A stretch of DNA of 8,802 bases from assembly GCA_938004815.1 (NCBI GenBank), contig CALKVR010000908.1, positions 1 to 8,802 of the forward strand, given 5' to 3'. Shown here piece by piece: positions 5,134 to 8,802 of the stretch; the first letter of the stretch is position 1; the number at the start of each line of letters is the position of its first letter. Both the position numbers and the translations under genes were made by a program. The DNA is from an uncultured Polyangiaceae bacterium. Lineage in GTDB: Bacteria; Myxococcota_A; Polyangia; Polyangiales; Polyangiaceae. The notes under the pieces are model-generated. The model did no database searches. It was given only the letters and a program-made list of their open reading frames with translations, and had not been told where the DNA came from.

Positions 5134-6000
5134 ATGGCGGTACGCCTGCGGTACCTCGGCCACAATTTGGTGGTGCCCGAGGGACAGTTCGTCATCGGTA
5201 GGAGCTCGAAGTGTCAGCTCTCCGTCGACGACCCGCTGATCTCGCGACGCCACGCGGTGCTCATCATCCAGGGCGACGCCGCCGTCCTGCAGGATCTCGG
5301 TAGCCGGAACGGCGTCAGCGTGAACGGCAAGCGCGTCGAGGGCTCGATGCAGCTCGCCGACGGCGACACCATCACCGTCGGGTCGCAGAACATGGTGATC
5401 CAGGGCGTCGGCGAGGGCGCGCCCATGCCGCCGCAACACGTCACCCGGCGCGACATGGAGACCCAGACGATCTCGGGCTTCGAGCTCAGCGAAGACACGG
5501 CCGCCGAGGCCACCGTCATCCATGGCACCCCGTTCGTGCAGGGCTCGCCCGACAAGCGGGTTCACGAGCTCAGCCTCATCGGCGCCGTCGCCGACAAGGC
5601 CCTCGCCATGGGTCGCCCCGAAGACGCGCAGCGTCTCCTCGAGCGCCCGCTCCGCGAGCTCTTGGCGCGCGCCAAGGGGGCAACCGAGACGTCGACCCGC
5701 TTCGATCCGGTGGCCGAAGAGGCAGCGGCGCAGCGAGCGGCGCTCCTCGCGACGCGCCTGGGCGCCGCCCTCGGCAAGGGCGAGTGGATCGAGTACGTGT
5801 TCGACCTCTTCTTGGCTCGCCGCGAGCTCTTGCCCCAGGTCGCGGTCGACGAGCTCTACACCGTACTGCGCAAGGTGCGGATCGACGCGCGCCGGCTCAA
5901 GCTCTACCTGGACAAGATGCGCGGCGAGAGCCAGGGCCCGAACGAGCGGTTCTTGTTCTCTCGAATCGAAGGCCTCGAACCTCTCGTCGGCCTGAAGTAG
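5134..6000 (+). CDS. FHA-domain protein with conserved C-terminal helical module (paralogue 1)
   Basis: This is a 288-residue cytoplasmic protein. Residues 1-90 are a complete FHA domain with the phosphothreonine-binding set: Gly22-Arg23-Ser24, Ser37-Arg38-Arg39-His40, Gly56-Ser57-Arg58-Asn59-Gly60 and Asn64-Gly65. A linker (about 91-145) holds the Thr-containing motif ETQTIS (Thr110, Thr112). The rest is a helical module with landmarks ADKALAMGRPEDAQRLLERP (153-172), EWIEYVFDLF (217-226), ELLPQVAVDELYTVLRKVR (231-249) and ERFLFSRIEGLEPL (271-284). I do not recognise this module as a named family, but it recurs in the next gene. The expected role is to bind phosphothreonine partners of Hanks-type Ser/Thr kinases, with the C-terminal module acting as effector or oligomerisation part. 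ATG 5134 places the first FHA strand (VRLRYLG) right at the N-terminus. The FHA call is firm; the biological role is not. Confidence 0.86.
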   Translation: MAVRLRYLGHNLVVPEGQFVIGRSSKCQLSVDDPLISRRHAVLIIQGDAAVLQDLGSRNGVSVNGKRVEGSMQLADGDTITVGSQNMVIQGVGEGAPMPPQHVTRRDMETQTISGFELSEDTAAEATVIHGTPFVQGSPDKRVHELSLIGAVADKALAMGRPEDAQRLLERPLRELLARAKGATETSTRFDPVAEEAAAQRAALLATRLGAALGKGEWIEYVFDLFLARRELLPQVAVDELYTVLRKVRIDARRLKLYLDKMRGESQGPNERFLFSRIEGLEPLVGLK

Positions 6001-6015
6001 CTTGTATGGCGACGG

Positions 6016-6846
6016 ATGCAGTTCCGCTTGCGATACGGAGCACACGACGTAGAGCTCTCGCCGGGCGAGTTCGTCATCGGCCGCAGCGAGGAGTGCCAGC
6101 TCGCGCTCGATGATCCGATGGTCTCGCGCCGGCACCTGGCGCTGCGCGTGTCGTCGTCGTCCGTGGTCGCCGTCGACCTGGGCAGCCGAAACGGGGTCAC
6201 GATCAACGGCTCCAAGCTGAAGGCAGAGCGCCTCCTGGTCGACGGCGACCGGATCAAGATCGGCCAGCACGATCTCGTGCTCCAGATCCTCAAGTCGCGG
6301 CCCAACGAGCGCCGCCTCTCGACCCGCACCCTCCAGGCCGTCGACGTTCGCGATCTGGAGTCGACCGCGGTCAAAGAAGAGGTGCAGGCGCGGCCGGCGT
6401 CGTCGCAGCCGCCCGATCCGGCCGCCAAGGTCGCGTCTGCGTTCTCGACGTTGGCCCAGCTCGCCAACAAGGCGTTCGCGATGGGTCGCGTCGAAGAGGC
6501 CGAGCGCCTCCTCACGCGGCCGCTCAACGATATCCTCGAGTCGCTCAAGAACGGGGGCCAGGCGCCGGGGGCGCTCCTGGAAAAGGCGTCGTCGTACGCG
6601 CTCCGCCTGGCTGTCGAGTCGGGAAAGCCGGTCTGGATCGACTGGGTCATCGACGCCTACGCCGAGGCCGAGCGCCTCTTGCCGTCGCAGCTGGTCGAGG
6701 ACATCCACGGCGCGGTGCGAAAGGTGCGCGGGGCCAGGCGCGAGGTGCTCGAGCGATACATCGGCCAGCTGACGCGCGTCGAGCTCTCCGCGAGCGATCG
6801 CTTCTTGCTCCAGCGCATCCAGGGCCTGCGCCCGCTGCTGACCTGA
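6016..6846 (+). CDS. FHA-domain protein with conserved C-terminal helical module (paralogue 2)
   Basis: This is a 276-residue paralogue of the preceding protein, 15 bp downstream of it and very probably in the same transcript. The first 90 residues align with no gap and are roughly half identical by eye; the FHA residues fall at the same numbers (Gly22-Arg23-Ser24, Ser37-Arg38-Arg39-His40, Gly56 to Gly60, Asn64-Gly65). The linker carries STRTLQ (Thr103, Thr105) where the first protein has ETQTIS. The C-terminal module is kept: ANKAFAMGRVEEAERLLTRP (150-169), VWIDWVIDAY (206-215), RLLPSQLVEDIHGAVRKVR (220-238) and DRFLLQRIQGLRPLL (261-275). A gene duplication followed by divergence is the simplest reading; the two products may form a heteromer or read different phosphosites. 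ATG 6016 is preferred because it aligns with the start of paralogue 1; the ATG at 6006 is in another frame. Confidence 0.86.
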   Translation: MQFRLRYGAHDVELSPGEFVIGRSEECQLALDDPMVSRRHLALRVSSSSVVAVDLGSRNGVTINGSKLKAERLLVDGDRIKIGQHDLVLQILKSRPNERRLSTRTLQAVDVRDLESTAVKEEVQARPASSQPPDPAAKVASAFSTLAQLANKAFAMGRVEEAERLLTRPLNDILESLKNGGQAPGALLEKASSYALRLAVESGKPVWIDWVIDAYAEAERLLPSQLVEDIHGAVRKVRGARREVLERYIGQLTRVELSASDRFLLQRIQGLRPLLT

Positions 6847-6851
6847 GAGCG

Positions 6852-7337
6852 TCACCGCGGCGAACGCCGGAACCCGAGCGCGCGCTTGGCGGCGGCAGCG
6901 ATCGACTTTCGCAGTTCGTCGTCGCCGACGGCAGCGATCGCGCGAGCGAGAGGCTCGTCGAGGCGCGCCTCGACGGGCGCCTCCTTGGGCGGGCGGCGGA
7001 GCGCGATGCGCGACGCTCGGTCGATCGCGCCCACGCGGAACCGCAGCGATTCGACCTTGATACCGAGGTTCTGCAAACGCTCTCGGATCGGATCGACGAG
7101 GAGGGCGAGCTCTTGCGACCACGCGGCCGACGCCGTCACGACGTAGAGCGTCCCCCGGTCCAGGCGCTCGGGCCTCGTGCGCGCGGCGATCCGCGACCCG
7201 ACCGCGAGCTCCCAGTCGCGCGCGCCGACCGGCGACGCGCCCATGCCCTCGGGGATGACCTGGACGATGGTCTTGTCGCGCCCGAGCACGACCCCGAGCG
7301 ACTCGAGCTCACGGCGCTTGCGACGACGCCTCTTCAC
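6852..7337 (-). CDS. DciA-like protein (DUF721), putative replicative helicase loader
   Basis: This is a 161-residue protein. The core at about 41-103 fits DUF721/DciA: DWELAVGSRIAARTRPERL, then GTLYVVTASAAWSQELALL, then an Asn-Leu turn and VESLRFRVG, with conserved Trp42 and Trp73. The N-terminus is extremely basic (KRRRRKRR), as expected for DNA contact. DciA helps load the DnaB helicase in bacteria that lack DnaC or DnaI. The C-terminal third (about 115-161) is Ala/Arg-rich and not recognised. The GTG at 7335-7337 is the only start codon between the in-frame stop at 7392 and the core. It lies 54 bp downstream of the DUF1501-family gene and could be read from that promoter. Its stop is 5 bp from the stop of the convergent FHA gene, with no room for a terminator. 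Some Myxococcota DUF721 proteins may be divergent paralogues, so a helicase-loading role is inferred. Confidence 0.75.
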   Translation of the reverse strand: MKRRRRKRRELESLGVVLGRDKTIVQVIPEGMGASPVGARDWELAVGSRIAARTRPERLDRGTLYVVTASAAWSQELALLVDPIRERLQNLGIKVESLRFRVGAIDRASRIALRRPPKEAPVEARLDEPLARAIAAVGDDELRKSIAAAAKRALGFRRSPR

Positions 7338-7391
7338 CGCCCACGAGGAGACGGCAAATCGGCGCCGATGGCTACGGCTTCCGTCGACGGG

Positions 7392-8802
7392 CTACGCCTT
7401 CAGGAGCCAGGTGAGCGCGGCGGCGTCGGCGACGTCGGGGAACTGGCACTCCGCGTCGGGGACGCCGAGCGCCTTGGCCACGGTTCGCCAGATGTACTTG
7501 CCGGCCATGCGGCCGTCGTTGTTCGTCGACGCGGCGCCCGGCAAGCCGTTCGAGACGTTGGGCGCGCTGTACGAGTAGACGTGCCCGTCGCCATCGTCAC
7601 CCGCGATGCCGACGTCGCCGTAGTAGCCGCCCTTGATCATCCCGCCCGCGAGCACGACGGTGTTCTTGCCCTCGTTGCCTTGCGAGCCCGCCGCGGGCGC
7701 GCGCCCGCCGTCGGTGGAGTAGATGGCAACCAGGGTGCGGTCCCAGATGGCCGACTCCTTGAGCTTGGCGATGAGGCGGGCGAGCGAGCGCGACGCCTGG
7801 AGCGTCATGACCTCCATCTGCCCCACCGTCCGCTGATCGTGCACGTCGACGTAGTCGAACTCGAGCGCGACCGAGCGGCAGAGATCGTTCGCGACGAGCT
7901 TGTGCGCCCACGCGACCTGCTCCCAGATCTGCCCCTTCACGTTCTCGCCCACCTGGTCCGGGATATCGGGGCCCCAGTACGCGACCTCCTCCTCGGTGAG
8001 GGGCATCGAGATGAGCTTGGTCTGGTTGGTGTAGAGCAGCTTGCGCGCTTCTTCGACGTTCTGCTCGTGGTTCGTGATCGCGACCTGAGTGAAACGCCGC
8101 CGGTCGAGGAACTTGGGGTCGACCGCGCGCAGGATCTCGGCCATCGCGTCGGCCTCGGCCTGGCTCTCGAGGACGTTGAGGTCCTCGAGCGAGTCGGGGA
8201 AGGCGGAGAAGAGCTGATCGCGGTTCTGGATGCGGTCGAGCTCGGAGCCGACGAGGCCGGCGCCGAAGTGGTAGGCGGTGTGAATGCCCCGGCTGATCCC
8301 TTTGAACGCGATGCCGTTGCGCGCGAGCGGGTCGGTCTTCTTGTTGTAGTAGTTGTAGAACGACGCCGGCGTGGGCGTGCTCGAGTAGAACTGCTCGCAG
8401 CCCTGCGGAAAATTGTCGATCGGATCGTTCAGGTACATCTCGATCTTGCCGGGGCCCGGGTTGTAGCTGCGGCCCGGCGATCGCATGGGGTTGCCCGCCT
8501 CGTGGCCGTGGATGGCGCCGACCGAGAGCTCGAGGCAATCGATCATCGCGATGTCGTCGAGGTGGGGGTCGAGGTCCATCGACTGCGGCGTCAAGTAGAC
8601 GCGGTTCGGCCTCTGAACGAGCTCGGCCTGCTGGAAGAACATCGCGCACTGTCGGCCGAACTCACCGCGCCGCAGGTTGCCGTAGGTGGCGATGCCCGGC
8701 GCGACGAAGAAGTGACCGTGATCCCACTGGTCGCGCAGGTTGATCTCGATCAGGTACTTCGGCAGGCCCGGCACGTCGGCCTGCGCCACGCCGCACATCT
8801 CG
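7392..8802 (-). CDS. DUF1501-family protein, N-terminus outside window
   Basis: About 469 residues are visible, and the frame stays open through the window edge. The Met at 8798 is probably internal, because DUF1501 proteins normally begin with a Tat signal and more N-terminal sequence. Visible family landmarks are LPKYLIEINLRDQWDHGHFF (residues 12-31 of the fragment), a DDIAMIDCLELSVGAIHGHEAGNPM segment (81-105), GSELDRIQNRDQLFSAF (184-200) and the closing WDRTLVAIYSTDGGRAPAAG (352-371) followed by NTVVLAGGMIKGGYYGD. DUF1501 belongs to the alkaline phosphatase/sulfatase-like superfamily and is often exported and paired with DUF1800 or DUF1552 genes; such a partner may lie upstream. The usual SEFGRT..(D)H-type metal motif reads STDGGRAP...NEGKN here, so the enzyme activity is uncertain. 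The 10-bp palindrome CCGTCGACGG (7381-7390) lies just after the stop. Confidence 0.68.
   Translation of the reverse strand, partial: EMCGVAQADVPGLPKYLIEINLRDQWDHGHFFVAPGIATYGNLRRGEFGRQCAMFFQQAELVQRPNRVYLTPQSMDLDPHLDDIAMIDCLELSVGAIHGHEAGNPMRSPGRSYNPGPGKIEMYLNDPIDNFPQGCEQFYSSTPTPASFYNYYNKKTDPLARNGIAFKGISRGIHTAYHFGAGLVGSELDRIQNRDQLFSAFPDSLEDLNVLESQAEADAMAEILRAVDPKFLDRRRFTQVAITNHEQNVEEARKLLYTNQTKLISMPLTEEEVAYWGPDIPDQVGENVKGQIWEQVAWAHKLVANDLCRSVALEFDYVDVHDQRTVGQMEVMTLQASRSLARLIAKLKESAIWDRTLVAIYSTDGGRAPAAGSQGNEGKNTVVLAGGMIKGGYYGDVGIAGDDGDGHVYSYSAPNVSNGLPGAASTNNDGRMAGKYIWRTVAKALGVPDAECQFPDVADAAALTWLLKA

Noticed and set aside
4915..7122. Very long minus-strand open frame (735 codons) opposite the FHA genes and running into the DciA-like gene
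   Set aside because: It is Arg/Glu/Asp/Ala-rich with no domain pattern. The plus-strand frames under it carry full FHA motifs in two aligned copies, and GC-rich genes commonly leave the antisense frame open.
7381..7390. Palindrome CCGTCGACGG just after the DUF1501-family gene as a terminator or operator
   Set aside because: It is only 10 bp with no loop and no T-run on either side, and short palindromes are frequent in DNA this rich in G and C.

Overview
The window is about 8.8 kb of very GC-rich DNA with strong G/C preference at third codon positions. Its gene content (tandem FHA-domain proteins, exported TPR proteins, a DUF1501-family protein, many GTG starts) suggests a myxobacterium, probably of the Polyangiales side of Myxococcota. 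The lineage is an inference from gene content; there is no rRNA or other marker here. I see no tRNA, rRNA, CRISPR array or transposase gene.

Layout. Plus strand, 1-539: the 3' part of a major facilitator superfamily transporter. 540-1270: a compact toxin-antitoxin (TA) module, a ribbon-helix-helix-like antitoxin and a PIN-domain (VapC-like) toxin with an ATGA overlap and a palindromic operator abutting the antitoxin start. The module is bracketed by two perfect 39-bp direct repeats (500-538 and 1271-1309). The left copy is the last 12 codons of the transporter plus most of its stop codon; the right copy lies just before the next gene. 1325-3286: two exported TPR-type proteins in a coupled pair with a GTGA overlap; the first has its reading frame broken near 1866. 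3453-4538: a membrane protein built as a duplicated (TM-TM-PH) unit. 4558-5070: a small SCP2-like protein. 5134-6846: two tandem paralogous proteins, each an N-terminal FHA domain plus a conserved C-terminal helical module that I do not recognise. Minus strand, 6852-7337: a DciA-like (DUF721) protein, meeting the second FHA gene tail to tail across 5 bp. 7392 to the window end: a DUF1501-family protein whose N-terminus lies outside the window.

How the parts fit. The TA module looks like an accessory insert in a transporter/TPR-gene junction. The FHA pair probably forms one transcription unit, reading phosphothreonine signals from Ser/Thr kinases located elsewhere. The PH-like membrane protein and the SCP2-like protein are close enough to be co-transcribed, but no shared pathway is evident. 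The most interesting items are the repeat-bounded TA cassette, the frame break in the first TPR gene, and the FHA pair with its uncharacterised C-terminal module and shared TxT linker motif. No complete new multi-gene system is evident.
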